This document shows, one piece after another, positions 27,476 through 35,865 of a stretch of 64,000 bases of DNA (the first letter of the stretch is position 1; each line of letters begins with the position of its first letter). The notes beneath the pieces were generated by a model, which searched no databases, had not been told where the DNA came from, and worked only from the letters and a program-made list of their open reading frames with translations. The position numbers and the translations under genes are program-made. Origin of the DNA: Myxococcales bacterium (GTDB taxonomy: Bacteria; Myxococcota_A; Polyangia; Nannocystales; Nannocystaceae); NCBI GenBank assembly GCA_020633295.1, contig JACKDW010000010.1, forward strand, positions 1-64,000, in the 5' to 3' direction.

Positions 27476-28584
27476 GCGCGGTCGCGCGCGAGGAGCCCCC
27501 AGCGCGGCCGGCCGCGGGCCTGCTCGCGGAGACGATCGCGGCCCTGACGACGCCGCGGCGCCTGATCCCGATCGCGGTCGTGAGCACGCCGCTGGTCGTC
27601 GCCCAGCGCAGCCTCTCGCGTGACCCGCTCGCGCTGCCGCTCGGCGTCGCGATGTGCGGGCTGTTCGCCCTGCTCGCGCCGTACCTCTGGCGCCGGCTTA
27701 TGTCCGCACGGGCAGGTGAGGGCGTGACCGCAGGGGCCGCCGCGCGCCTGGCGATCTACGGGCTGTGCGGCGCGGCCGTCGTCGTGACGCTCGGCGTCGT
27801 GATCCCGCGGGTGCTCGGGATGGGCGCGACGTTCTTGACGGGGCGCGAGAGCCTGCTGGTCTCGATCGCGCTGTTCTGGGTCGGGGGGTGGGGTTTGGGT
27901 CGCGACATCGAGATCGAGGCGAGGCTCCTGCGCGCCGAGGAGCGCGCGCGCGAGCTGGCGCGCGCGGCCGAGCGCGCCGAGCTGCTCGCGCTGCGCAGCC
28001 ACCTCGACCCGCACTTCCTGTTCAACACGCTCAACGCGATCGCGGAGTGGTGCCGGGAGGACGGCGAGGTCGCGGAGCGGGCGATCCTCAAGCTCTCGGC
28101 GATCCTGCGCACGGTGCTCGCCGGCGTCCGCCTCGAGCGCTGGCCGCTCGCGCGCGAGCTGGAGCTCGTGCGCGACCTTTTCGAGCTGCACCTGTTTCGC
28201 GACGACGAGCTGTTCACGCTCGAGTGGGAGGTCCCGCGCGGCGCGGCGCTCGAGCGCGTGACGGTGCCGCCGATGATCCTGCTGCCGCTCGCCGAGAACG
28301 CGGTCAAGCACGGCCCCGCTGCGGGGCATCGCGGGCGCGTGCGGCTGGAGATCAGCGCGCGCGACGGGGAGCGCGTCGAGGTGACGCTCGAGAACCCCGG
28401 TCGCTACCGCGGGCCGCGACCGGGCGGCGAGGGGGTCTCGATGGTGACGCGTCGGCTCGAGCTGGCCTATGGGTCTGCCGCGTCGCTCGAGCTGCGCGCG
28501 GTCGACGAGCGCACGCGCGCGGTGGTGCGGCTGCCCGTCGCGGCGACGCCCGGCGCGGCGCTGGAGGTGCGGGATGTCGGCTGA
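27472..28584 (+). CDS. LytS-family sensor histidine kinase
   Basis: 370 residues from GTG 27472 (overlapping the preceding stop). Four to five hydrophobic segments (about residues 20-155) form the membrane sensor. A short coiled coil of E/R follows, then the His_kinase domain LRSHLDPHFLFNTLNAIAEW with the phospho-acceptor His, and a GHKL ATPase domain (MILLPLAENAVKHG, GEGVSMVTRRLELAYG). This is the LytS/YehU class, which works with LytTR response regulators; one follows with an 11-bp overlap. The signal is unknown. Confidence 0.92.
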   Translation: MSAVAREEPPARPAAGLLAETIAALTTPRRLIPIAVVSTPLVVAQRSLSRDPLALPLGVAMCGLFALLAPYLWRRLMSARAGEGVTAGAAARLAIYGLCGAAVVVTLGVVIPRVLGMGATFLTGRESLLVSIALFWVGGWGLGRDIEIEARLLRAEERARELARAAERAELLALRSHLDPHFLFNTLNAIAEWCREDGEVAERAILKLSAILRTVLAGVRLERWPLARELELVRDLFELHLFRDDELFTLEWEVPRGAALERVTVPPMILLPLAENAVKHGPAAGHRGRVRLEISARDGERVEVTLENPGRYRGPRPGGEGVSMVTRRLELAYGSAASLELRAVDERTRAVVRLPVAATPGAALEVRDVG

Positions 28585-29359
28585 GCGCGCGACGCTGCGG
28601 GTGCTGATCGCCGATGACGAGCAGGTCGCGCGCCGTCGCCTGACGCGGCTGCTCGGCGCGATGCCGGGGATCGAGCTCGCGGGGGAGTGCGCCCGCGGCG
28701 ACGCGGTGCTCGAGTGGCTCGCGCGCCCCGAGGCGCGCGTCGACGTGCTGCTGCTCGACATCCGCATGCCGGGGATCAGCGGGCTCGAGGCGCGCGCGCT
28801 GATCCCCGACGACGGCCCCTACGTCATCTTCACGACGGCCCACGCCGAGCACGCGCTCGAGGCCTTCGAGGTCGGCGCGGTCGACTACCTGCTCAAGCCC
28901 ATCGAGGCGGGCCGGCTGTCGCGGGCGCTCGCGCGGGCGCGCCGGGCCCTGCGCGGGCGCGCCGACGCGGGCGCGGAGGCGGAGCGCGACGCGGCGCCCG
29001 AGGACGCGCCCGCGATCGCCCGCCTGGCCGTTCCGACAGCCAAGGGGATCCTGCTGCTCGACCCCGCGGACATCACCCACGCGCTCTTCGACGGCGCGCT
29101 CGTCACCGTCTTCGCCGGGCAGGGTCCCGTGATCGCCGACGGATCGCTCGGCGAGCTCGAGAAGAAGCTCGAGGGCCTCACGCGCGCGGGGGCGCGCTTC
29201 GAACGGGTGCACCGCCGGGCGCTGCTCAACCTGGACCGGCTCGCGCGGCTCGAGCCGGTCGAGACCGGCGGCTTCGTCGCCTACACCGACCGCGACGCGG
29301 CGGTGCCGGTCTCGCGCCAGGTCGCCCGACGTCTGCGCAAGCGCCTGGGGCTGAGCTAG
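28574..29359 (+). CDS. LytTR-family response regulator
   Basis: 261 residues. Receiver domain (1-120) with DDE at the acidic pocket, phospho-acceptor Asp in DVLLLDIRMPG, the Thr of FTTAHAEHALEAF and Lys in DYLLKPIEAG. A linker of Ala/Glu is followed by a LytTR DNA-binding domain (165-258: HALFDGALVTVF, LEKKLEGLTRAGARFERVHR, RALLNLDRLARLE). The ATG lies inside the kinase gene, so translation is coupled. It probably regulates a few promoters through paired direct repeats; no such sites were identified near the operon. Confidence 0.93.
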   Translation: MSAERATLRVLIADDEQVARRRLTRLLGAMPGIELAGECARGDAVLEWLARPEARVDVLLLDIRMPGISGLEARALIPDDGPYVIFTTAHAEHALEAFEVGAVDYLLKPIEAGRLSRALARARRALRGRADAGAEAERDAAPEDAPAIARLAVPTAKGILLLDPADITHALFDGALVTVFAGQGPVIADGSLGELEKKLEGLTRAGARFERVHRRALLNLDRLARLEPVETGGFVAYTDRDAAVPVSRQVARRLRKRLGLS

Positions 29360-29382
29360 CGCGAGCCAAACGCGCGCTCGCA

Positions 29383-29392
29383 GGACATGTCC
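29383..29392. promoter_or_regulatory. GGACATGTCC palindrome between convergent genes
   Basis: Perfect 10-bp palindrome in the 82-bp gap between the LytTR gene and the following kinase gene; its core GACATGTC recurs at 2760, 31588 and 43787. Confidence 0.3.
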
Positions 29393-29441
29393 TCTCGAGC
29401 GCGTCGGCGCTGCGGGCGTCGGGTCGTCGTCGCGCTCGCGC

Positions 29442-31418
29442 TCACGAGGGCGACTCGCCCGGCAGGCACACGCCCTTGCCCGCTCCGAGCGCGCGGTCCG
29501 CCGCGCGCCGGCAGCCGAGCGGCGACTTGAAGCAGGTGGGCTCCTCGGCGCCGGGCATCTCGAAGCACCACTTCATCTTCGGTCCGCTCGCGAGCCCGTG
29601 CTTGAGCACGCGGACGCCGGCCTCGAGGCTGCGCAGCGCCTCCTCGCGCTCGCGCTCCGAGCGGAACTCCTGGGCCTCGATGTGCGCGCGCACCTCGGCG
29701 AGCCCCGCGAGCTCGCGCGCGACCAGCAGCCCGCGCACGTGCTTCTCGTCGACCTCCTCGAGCCCCGCGATCGCGTCGAGCTGCTGGAGCAGCTGCGCGA
29801 GCTCGGGCTCGGCGTCGCCGTCGAGCTCGGCGGACAGCTCCAGCTCCGCGGTCTCGTCGGGCGCGGGCGCGCCGGGCTCTTCGTCGCCCGCGGGCTCGAC
29901 GCGCAGCTCGACCTCGGCGCGGCTCGCCTCCTTCGTCGCGCCGCGAGCCGGGCGCGGCGCCGGTCGCTTGTCGCTGACGGCGACCCGCGTCGCCCGATGT
30001 CGAATCCTGTCGCTGGGGACAGACTGCACGGCGTCGGCGTCCTCGAGCTTGTCGACGACCGTCAGCAGGCTGCGCAGGCGGCCCTCCTGCGCCTCCCCCT
30101 GGGACTTCGCGGACGCGGGCCCGACGAGCAGCAGCGCGTGGCCCCCTGGCGCCGCGCGGACCGAGAACGGCGCCTCGACGACGGCCTCGGCGAACGGCAG
30201 CGCGGTGGCGGCGTCGACGTAGCGCAGCGGCAGCCGCATCGCGACCGCCGCGTCCCCCGGGAGCGCGTCGCCGTCGTCGCGCCCCGACACGTCGGCGAGC
30301 GCCAGCTCCGCCTGGGTCGGCGCCTCCCGCAGGCTCCCCACGGCCGGGATCGTCACCGCCGCGATCACGCCCACCGCCAGCAGCCGCGGCCACCAGCGCG
30401 CCGGCGCCGGCGCCGGCGCCTCGAGCAGCGCGCGGAGCTGCTCGAGCAGCGCGTCCATCGACGGGTAGCGATCCTCCGGTCGCGTGCTCAGCCCGCGCGC
30501 GAGCACCACCTCCAGCGCGGGCGGCAGCGACTGCGGCGGCGCGACGCGGCGCTCGCCCGAGACGACGTGACGCGCGAGCTCCTCGACCGAGCGGCCGGCG
30601 AACGGACGCACGCCGTGCAGGCCCTCGAACAGCGCGACGCAGAACGAGAATTGATCGCTCGCGGTCGTCAGCTCGCCCGCCGTAAATTGCTCTGGAGACA
30701 TGTACGCCGGCGTGCCGACGATCGTGCCCGTCGCGGTGAGGTCGAGCGCGCGCGTCGAGTCGCGCGCGGCCGCGGCCGCGAGCTCCTCGTCGCTCGGGGG
30801 CGTCAAGGGGGCCCGCGCGAGCCCGAAGTCGAGCACCACCACGCGCCCGTCCTCGCGCACCATGACGTTGGCGGGCTTGAAGTCGCGGTGCACGATCCCC
30901 GCCGCGTGGGCGGCCGCGAGCCCCTCGCCGGCGCGCAGGTACACCGAGATGACCTCCCGCCAGCTCTGGCGCGTCGCGTGCAGCCAGCGGTCGAGCGTCT
31001 GCCCGTCGATGAACTCCATCGCCAAGAAGGTCTGGCCGTCGTGCACGCCGACGTCGAGCACGGTGACGACGGCCGGGTGAGAGAGCCGCGCGAGCGCCTT
31101 GGCCTCGCGCAGGAGTCGACGACGCTCCGACTCGCCGCCGCTGCCCGAGGCGTCCCCGCCATGCAGCAGCTTGAGCGCCACGGTGCGCTCGAGTTGCTCG
31201 TCGCGCGCCGCGTAGACGATCCCCATCCCGCCGGAGCCGAGCTCGCGCAGGATCGTGAAGCGCCCGATCGTGCGGCCGCGCGCGAGCGCGTCGCCGACCG
31301 CGGCGTCCGCTCCCACGACGGGAGGATCGGCCGCCACGGTCTCGCTCAGCGCGTCGTCGACGTCGGGACGCGCGGTCGGGAGCGCGTCGGCGCGCACGGT
31401 CGGTGGAGTCCCGCTCAT
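29442..31418 (-). CDS. Ser/Thr protein kinase with transmembrane anchor
   Basis: 658 residues from ATG 31418; in-frame codons to 31610 upstream lack kinase-like or signal features. A kinase domain (about 55-330) has GSGGMGIVYAA (Gly loop), VALKLL (Lys), IVHRDFKPANV, LDFGLA and GTPAYMSPEQ, all intact. A transmembrane helix follows (WWPRLLAVGVIAAVTIPAVG, about 345-365). The periplasmic or C-terminal part contains an acidic coiled segment (AQLLQQLDAIAGLEEVDEKH) and four cysteines near the end (KMKWCFEMPGAEEPTCFKS..GC..VC). A typical myxobacterial Pkn; substrates unknown. The C-terminal domain may sense an external signal. Confidence 0.9.
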   Translation of the reverse strand: MSGTPPTVRADALPTARPDVDDALSETVAADPPVVGADAAVGDALARGRTIGRFTILRELGSGGMGIVYAARDEQLERTVALKLLHGGDASGSGGESERRRLLREAKALARLSHPAVVTVLDVGVHDGQTFLAMEFIDGQTLDRWLHATRQSWREVISVYLRAGEGLAAAHAAGIVHRDFKPANVMVREDGRVVVLDFGLARAPLTPPSDEELAAAAARDSTRALDLTATGTIVGTPAYMSPEQFTAGELTTASDQFSFCVALFEGLHGVRPFAGRSVEELARHVVSGERRVAPPQSLPPALEVVLARGLSTRPEDRYPSMDALLEQLRALLEAPAPAPARWWPRLLAVGVIAAVTIPAVGSLREAPTQAELALADVSGRDDGDALPGDAAVAMRLPLRYVDAATALPFAEAVVEAPFSVRAAPGGHALLLVGPASAKSQGEAQEGRLRSLLTVVDKLEDADAVQSVPSDRIRHRATRVAVSDKRPAPRPARGATKEASRAEVELRVEPAGDEEPGAPAPDETAELELSAELDGDAEPELAQLLQQLDAIAGLEEVDEKHVRGLLVARELAGLAEVRAHIEAQEFRSEREREEALRSLEAGVRVLKHGLASGPKMKWCFEMPGAEEPTCFKSPLGCRRAADRALGAGKGVCLPGESPS

Positions 31419-31953
31419 GCGCCCGCGAGCATCGCCAATCCGCGCGCGCGAGACAACCACCGCCGTAGCGACCGCGGGCCGAGGGCCGCGCGGGGCGGGG
31501 CGGACCGGGCCGCGTCGCCGCCCGTAGCCGTCACGGCCCGCGCGGCGCGACGGCGCGATCGCGCGTAGGTGCCGGGGGCGCGGGCTCGACATGTCTCGAG
31601 AGACCTTCACGTTGGGCCCACGCGCGGGGAGTCCGCAGTGTCGGCAGGCAGGCGGGCGGGAGACGCGGGGTCCCCGTCGCGTCCGCTCGCGACGCGCGGC
31701 GCTCCGCTCGCGTCGCGCGTCGGCGTGGCGAGCGAGTAGTCGCCGGTGTCCGGATCAACCGCGACCGACGGACCTTGGTAGTAGACTCAAGAGACAGGTA
31801 CATCGGGCGCAGCTCATGCCACTCGGCACGCGCGCGCCCGCGTCGCGCGGTCGAGCGCAGCGAGGAATACCACCTCGATCGCGCGTCGCGGCCGCGATGA
31901 TCCTCGATACCACCTCGAACGGACGTCCGCCCGAGGACGCGGTCGACGTCGGC
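31419..31953. other. Intergenic stretch upstream of the kinase gene
   Basis: No gene is supported. It contains GACATGTC at 31588-31595, about 170 bp before the kinase start, with a neighbouring GTCTCGAGAGACC. Confidence 0.4.
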
Positions 31954-32240
31954 TCAGCTCGCCTGGCCCTCGAGGTAACGCGAGAGCGGCTCCCAGTCGC
32001 GAGCGTTCCACCCGCTCGCGAGGTGCTCGCGCTGCTCGGGGCGGATCCCGGTGTGGTCGAGCACCAGCCGCGTGCCGCGAGCCTCCGGCCGGAGCTCGAC
32101 GCGCACCAGGCTGTACTCGCCGGGCGCCCACCCGGCGACGCGCCAGGCCTGGACGATGCGCTCGCCGTCGACCGTCTCGATCGTGCGGCCCTCGATCTGT
32201 CCGCCGAAGCGAGAGAACGCGCCGCCGGCGGCTAGCGTGA
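31954..32240 (-). pseudogene. C-terminal remnant of an AHSA1/SRPBCC-domain protein
   Basis: The minus strand reads GGAFSRFGGQIEGRTIETVD, GERIVQAWRVAGWAPGEYSL, RVELRPEARGTRLVLDHTGI, and HLASGWNARDWEPLSRYLEG to a stop at 31954. This is the second half of an Activator-of-Hsp90-ATPase-1-like (SRPBCC) fold. Immediately upstream is an in-frame stop and a TCCATCCG minisatellite, so the N-terminal half is lost. There is no start codon in a useful position. Confidence 0.6.
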
Positions 32241-32268
32241 CCGGTGCGAACGGTCAGCTTCCATCGAT

Positions 32269-32298
32269 CTATCCGTCCATCCGTCCATCCGTCCATCA
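32269..32298. repeat. TCCATCCG minisatellite
   Basis: Three to four tandem copies of the 8-mer ATCCGTCC at the truncated end of the SRPBCC remnant. This is the most AT-rich tandem array in the window. Confidence 0.8.
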
Positions 32299-32321
32299 AC
32301 CCATCTCGCGGGCGCCGGCGC

Positions 32322-33098
32322 TCAGGCGGCGTCGCGCAGCGCCGTCGTCGGGCCCTGACCGGCGCGCGGCGTCGTGACGCGCGCGGCGGGGTCGAGCGCG
32401 GCGCGGGCCGTGCTGGCGACGCGCGCGAGCAGCCCGCGGAGGAGCTCTACGCGCGAGAGCTCGAGCGCGCGCAGGCTCGGTCCGTGGTCGATCACGACGA
32501 GCGTCGCGGCGACGCCGGCGACCGCCCACCAGCCCACGAGGAAGCACGCTCGCGGCGCGGGCCCGCGCAGGTGAACGCGGAAGAAGTCCGCGTGGAACTC
32601 GAGGTGCATGGCCTCGTCGGCGCGGATCTCCTCGAGCCGCGCGCGCAGCTCTCCCGCCGGGAGGCGGCGCGCGAGCAGATCGTAGAACTCGATGCCCACG
32701 ACCTCGGCGGCGAGCAGCGCGAGCAGCTTGAGCCGGACGCCGGCGAGCCGGCGCCCGCGGACGAACAGGCGCTCGGTCCAGTGCGCGCGCAGCAGCTCGC
32801 CCCCGAGCCCGCGCACGAGCCCGGCGAGGATGCGCGCGTGACGTCCCTCCTCGCGCACGAACAGCTTCAGCGACGCGCGGTAGTCGGCGTCGACGCCCCG
32901 CAGCGCGTGGCGGTCGATCTGATGCGCGATCCGGCCCTCGCCGGCCTCGCCCACTTGGAAGCGCGCGAGCGAGCGCGTGATCGCGGCGCGCCAGGCCTCT
33001 GGGAGCTCTGGGAGCTCGGCGGGGGGCGGCATCGGCCGCCGCGCGTTGGATTCGAAGTGTCGTCGCCAGGTCGCCCAGCTCACGGTCGTCACGGTCAC
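32322..33098 (-). CDS. Ferritin-like diiron protein
   Basis: 258 residues from GTG 33098 (GGAGGACC precedes it; GTG 33092 and 33083 are alternatives). The four-helix ferritin-like domain shows the Glu/His pattern LKLFVREEGRHARIL, EVVGIEFYDLL and IRADEAMHLEFHADFF, typical diiron ligands (two EExxH-like motifs). A hydrophobic helix ACFLVGWWAVAGVAATLVVI near residue 205-225 may anchor it to the membrane. Such proteins can be oxidases, hydroxylases or desaturase-like enzymes; the reaction cannot be told. It sits downstream of cobA-hemD on the same strand, about 140 bp apart. Confidence 0.82.
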   Translation of the reverse strand: MTVTTVSWATWRRHFESNARRPMPPPAELPELPEAWRAAITRSLARFQVGEAGEGRIAHQIDRHALRGVDADYRASLKLFVREEGRHARILAGLVRGLGGELLRAHWTERLFVRGRRLAGVRLKLLALLAAEVVGIEFYDLLARRLPAGELRARLEEIRADEAMHLEFHADFFRVHLRGPAPRACFLVGWWAVAGVAATLVVIDHGPSLRALELSRVELLRGLLARVASTARAALDPAARVTTPRAGQGPTTALRDAA

Positions 33099-33239
33099 GG
33101 TCCTCCGGCGCGCCGTCACCGTGGCGCGCTCGTCGGGTGTACGCCCGGCGCGCGCCGCCCATGGCGACGATCCCCGTGAGCGGTCGCAGGCCGGGGGTGA
33201 ACGGCGCGGGCGGGGCGGGAGCGCGCGGAGGACCACGGC

Positions 33240-34853
33240 TCAGCGCGCGAGCGCGTGGCTGACCGCCTCGACCATGGCCGCGTCGGTGTGGGCGGCGGCC
33301 ACCGCGTCGACCGTGAGCCCGAGCGCCTCGATCGCGGCGGCGGTCACCGGCCCGAGCGCGATGAGCTTCGCGCCTGTCTCTCGAAGCAGCCGCTTCCCCG
33401 CCTCCGGCCCGAGCTCGCCCTGCAGGCCCTCGTCGAGCGCCTCGAGGAAGTGCCGCGCCGTCTTTCCGCTGGCGAAGCACACCGCGTCGACGCCCTCGTG
33501 GCTGTTGCCGTGGCTCGGCGGGCGCAGCGAGCTGAGCAGCACGGGCGAGACCTGCGGGCGCACGGTCCGGTAGCCGATCGCCAGCGTGTAGCGACCGCCG
33601 GCCGCCTCGATCGCGGCGCCGAGCAGCGAGCGCCCCGTGTCGGCGCGCACGTGCAGCCAGCGGGCGCGCAGGAGGTCGCGCGCGCGCAGCGTGTCGATCA
33701 AGCCCTCCGCGCGCGCGCGCGCGGGCACGATGTCGGGTCGCACGCCGTGCGCCAGGCAGGCGCGCGCGGTGCCGGTGCCGATCGCCGCGACGCGCTTGCC
33801 CGCGAGCGCGCGCGCGTCGAGCCCCGCGCCCTCGATGAGACCTTTAAACCAGGCGCGCACGCCGTTGGGGCTCGAGAGGATCACGCCGTCGTGCTCGTCG
33901 AGCGCGCGCGCGGCCCGGGTGACCGCCTCAGGATCCTCGGGCGGGGCGACGGCGAGGCAGGGGAACGCGACCGCGTCGGCGCCGCGCGCCGCGAGCTGAT
34001 GGAGCAGCTCGCCGGCCTGATGGGCCGCGCGGGTGACGACGACGCGCCGCCCGAACAGCGGGCGCTGCTCAAACCACTGAATGCGGCTGCGCAGCTCGAC
34101 GACCGAGCCGACGACGAGCACGGCGGGCGGGCGCAGCCCCTGCTCTTCGGCCCGGTCGGCGATCTGTGCGAGCGGCGCGACGACGGTCCGCTGCACCCCG
34201 CGCGTACCCCAGCGGATCAGCGCCGCGGGCGTGCCGGGGTCCTTGCCGGCGGCGATCAGGCGCTCGGCGTTCTCTCGGCAGTTGCGCACGCTCATCATGA
34301 TCACGAGCGTGCCGCCGTGCCGCGCCATGTGCTCCCACCCGACCGCGCGGCCGCTCTTCTCGTAGGCCTCGTAGCCGGAGATGAAGCTGACCGAGGGCGT
34401 GTGGTGCCGCTGCGTGATCGGGATGCCGGCGGCCTCGGGCGCCGCGATCGCGGCGCTGACCCCCGGCACGAATTCATAGGCGATCCCGCGCGCGCGCAGG
34501 TGCTCCGCCTCCTCGCTGCCGCGGCCGAACACCATCGGGTCGCCGCCCTTGAGCCGCACGACCCGCAGGCCGCGCGACGCTCGCTCGGCGAGCAGCTCGT
34601 TGATCGCGTCTTGCCGCAGGCTCGGGCCGATCCCGCCGCGGGAGCCCGGGCCGCGCGAGCGCTGGATGATCTCCGCGTCGGGTCGGCAGTGCACGAGCAG
34701 CGCCGGGTTGACGAGGTAGTCGGCGATGACGACGTCGGCGCGGGCGAGCCGGTCGCGACCGGCGAGCGTCAGCAGCTCGGGATCCCAGGGGCCGGCGCCC
34801 ACGAGCGACACGAAGCCGGCCTCGGGCGCGCGCGGCGAGGAGGGGGTGCTCAT
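33240..34853 (-). CDS. cobA-hemD: Fused uroporphyrinogen-III C-methyltransferase / uroporphyrinogen-III synthase
   Basis: 537 residues from ATG 34853; TACCCT (-10-like) ends 8 nt upstream. The N-terminal 250 residues are SUMT (CobA): VGAGPWDPELLTL, LKGGDPMVFGRGSEEAE, VPGVSAAIAAPEAAGIPITQ. It methylates uroporphyrinogen III at C2 and C7 towards sirohaem or B12. Residues 265-535 are HemD (uroporphyrinogen III synthase), with RRVVVTRAAHQAGELL and VDAVCFASGKTARHFLEAL. The fusion is known in several bacteria. The usual GPGDPxLLT reads GPWDPELLT; the Trp at the second Gly is unusual and may affect cofactor binding. Confidence 0.93.
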   Translation of the reverse strand: MSTPSSPRAPEAGFVSLVGAGPWDPELLTLAGRDRLARADVVIADYLVNPALLVHCRPDAEIIQRSRGPGSRGGIGPSLRQDAINELLAERASRGLRVVRLKGGDPMVFGRGSEEAEHLRARGIAYEFVPGVSAAIAAPEAAGIPITQRHHTPSVSFISGYEAYEKSGRAVGWEHMARHGGTLVIMMSVRNCRENAERLIAAGKDPGTPAALIRWGTRGVQRTVVAPLAQIADRAEEQGLRPPAVLVVGSVVELRSRIQWFEQRPLFGRRVVVTRAAHQAGELLHQLAARGADAVAFPCLAVAPPEDPEAVTRAARALDEHDGVILSSPNGVRAWFKGLIEGAGLDARALAGKRVAAIGTGTARACLAHGVRPDIVPARARAEGLIDTLRARDLLRARWLHVRADTGRSLLGAAIEAAGGRYTLAIGYRTVRPQVSPVLLSSLRPPSHGNSHEGVDAVCFASGKTARHFLEALDEGLQGELGPEAGKRLLRETGAKLIALGPVTAAAIEALGLTVDAVAAAHTDAAMVEAVSHALAR

Positions 34854-35030
34854 GGCCCGGGAGGGTAGCAGCATCGGCGTCGCCGCTGCGCCTCGGGCTC
34901 GGCGCGCGAGCGCGTCTCGTCTCGAAACAAGCGCATCCACACGTCTCTTCGAACGCACGCGCCGCGCGGGCCTCCGGTCGATCCAGAGCGAGCTTCCCGC
35001 TCCCGGGCGGAGCGTCTGCGCGGAGCGCTT

Positions 35031-35861
35031 CTATCGGTCTCGTCTCGCCTCGTCGCGCGCGGTCTGAGCCTCGCCGGTCATGGGCACGAAGCGGACCGGG
35101 ATGACCGACTCGCGTCGAAACCCCCTCGGCGTCCGGCGGATGACGACCAGCTCTTGGTGCCGCTCGCCGACCGGCGCGACGAGGCGCCCGCCGGGCGCGA
35201 GCTGCTCCAGCAGCGGCGCCGGGATCGCCGGCGGCGCGGCGGTGAGGATGATGACCTGAAACGGCGCCTGCTCCGGCCAGCCGCGGTAGCCGTCGCCGTG
35301 GCGGACGTGCACGCGCGTGTAGCCGAGCTCGGCGAGGGTGGCGCGCGCCGCCGTCGCGAGCGGCTCGATGATCTCGATCGAGTAGACCTCGGCGCCGAGC
35401 TCGGCGAGCACCGCGGCCTGGTAGCCCGAGCCGGTCCCGATCTCGAGCGCGCGGTCGCCCGGGGTGACCGCGGCCAGCTCGCTCATGAGCGCGACGATGT
35501 ACGGCTGGCTGATCGTCACGGCGTGCCCGATCGGCAGCGGGTGGTCCTCGTACGCCAGCGCGCGCGCGCGCGTCGGCACGAAGGCCGCGCGCGGCACGGT
35601 TCGCATGGCCCTCAGGACATTCTTATCCGCGACGCCCCGCGCCGCGATCTGCTCACGGACCATCTGGTCACGCGCGACCGCGTCGGCGTCGGAGCTCGCC
35701 CTCGTCCTCGGCGCCTTCGTGGGCTCGTCCGCGCTGGCCTCGCTCACCGCCGCATTCTCGCGCACCTCCGGCGGGGGCGCGACCGGCTCGCGCCCTCGTC
35801 CGCAGGCCGCGGCGACGAGCCCCGCGGCCAGCGCTCGCGCGATCGCGCCTCGTCGTCGCAC
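35031..35861 (-). CDS. pcm: Protein-L-isoaspartate O-methyltransferase with lipoprotein signal
   Basis: 276 residues from GTG 35861. The methyltransferase repairs isoaspartyl residues using SAM. Motifs intact: MRTVPRAAFVP, ISQPYIVALMSEL, ALEIGTGSGYQAAVLAEL (SAM site), QVIILTAAPPAIP. Unlike classical Pcm, it starts MRRRGAIARALAAGLVAAAC with a lipobox VAAAC and a Ser/Ala/Glu linker, predicting export as a lipoprotein. SAM is not normally available outside the cytoplasm, so the signal is either misread or the protein stays on the inner face. Four bp separate it from the next gene upstream, which is therefore co-transcribed with it. Confidence 0.9.
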   Translation of the reverse strand: MRRRGAIARALAAGLVAAACGRGREPVAPPPEVRENAAVSEASADEPTKAPRTRASSDADAVARDQMVREQIAARGVADKNVLRAMRTVPRAAFVPTRARALAYEDHPLPIGHAVTISQPYIVALMSELAAVTPGDRALEIGTGSGYQAAVLAELGAEVYSIEIIEPLATAARATLAELGYTRVHVRHGDGYRGWPEQAPFQVIILTAAPPAIPAPLLEQLAPGGRLVAPVGERHQELVVIRRTPRGFRRESVIPVRFVPMTGEAQTARDEARRDR

Positions 35862-35865
35862 GCCG

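Noticed and set aside
30687..30700. GAGACATGTAC inside the kinase gene as a regulatory site
   Set aside because: It encodes the conserved YMSPE of the activation loop; similarity to GACATGTC is explained by coding.
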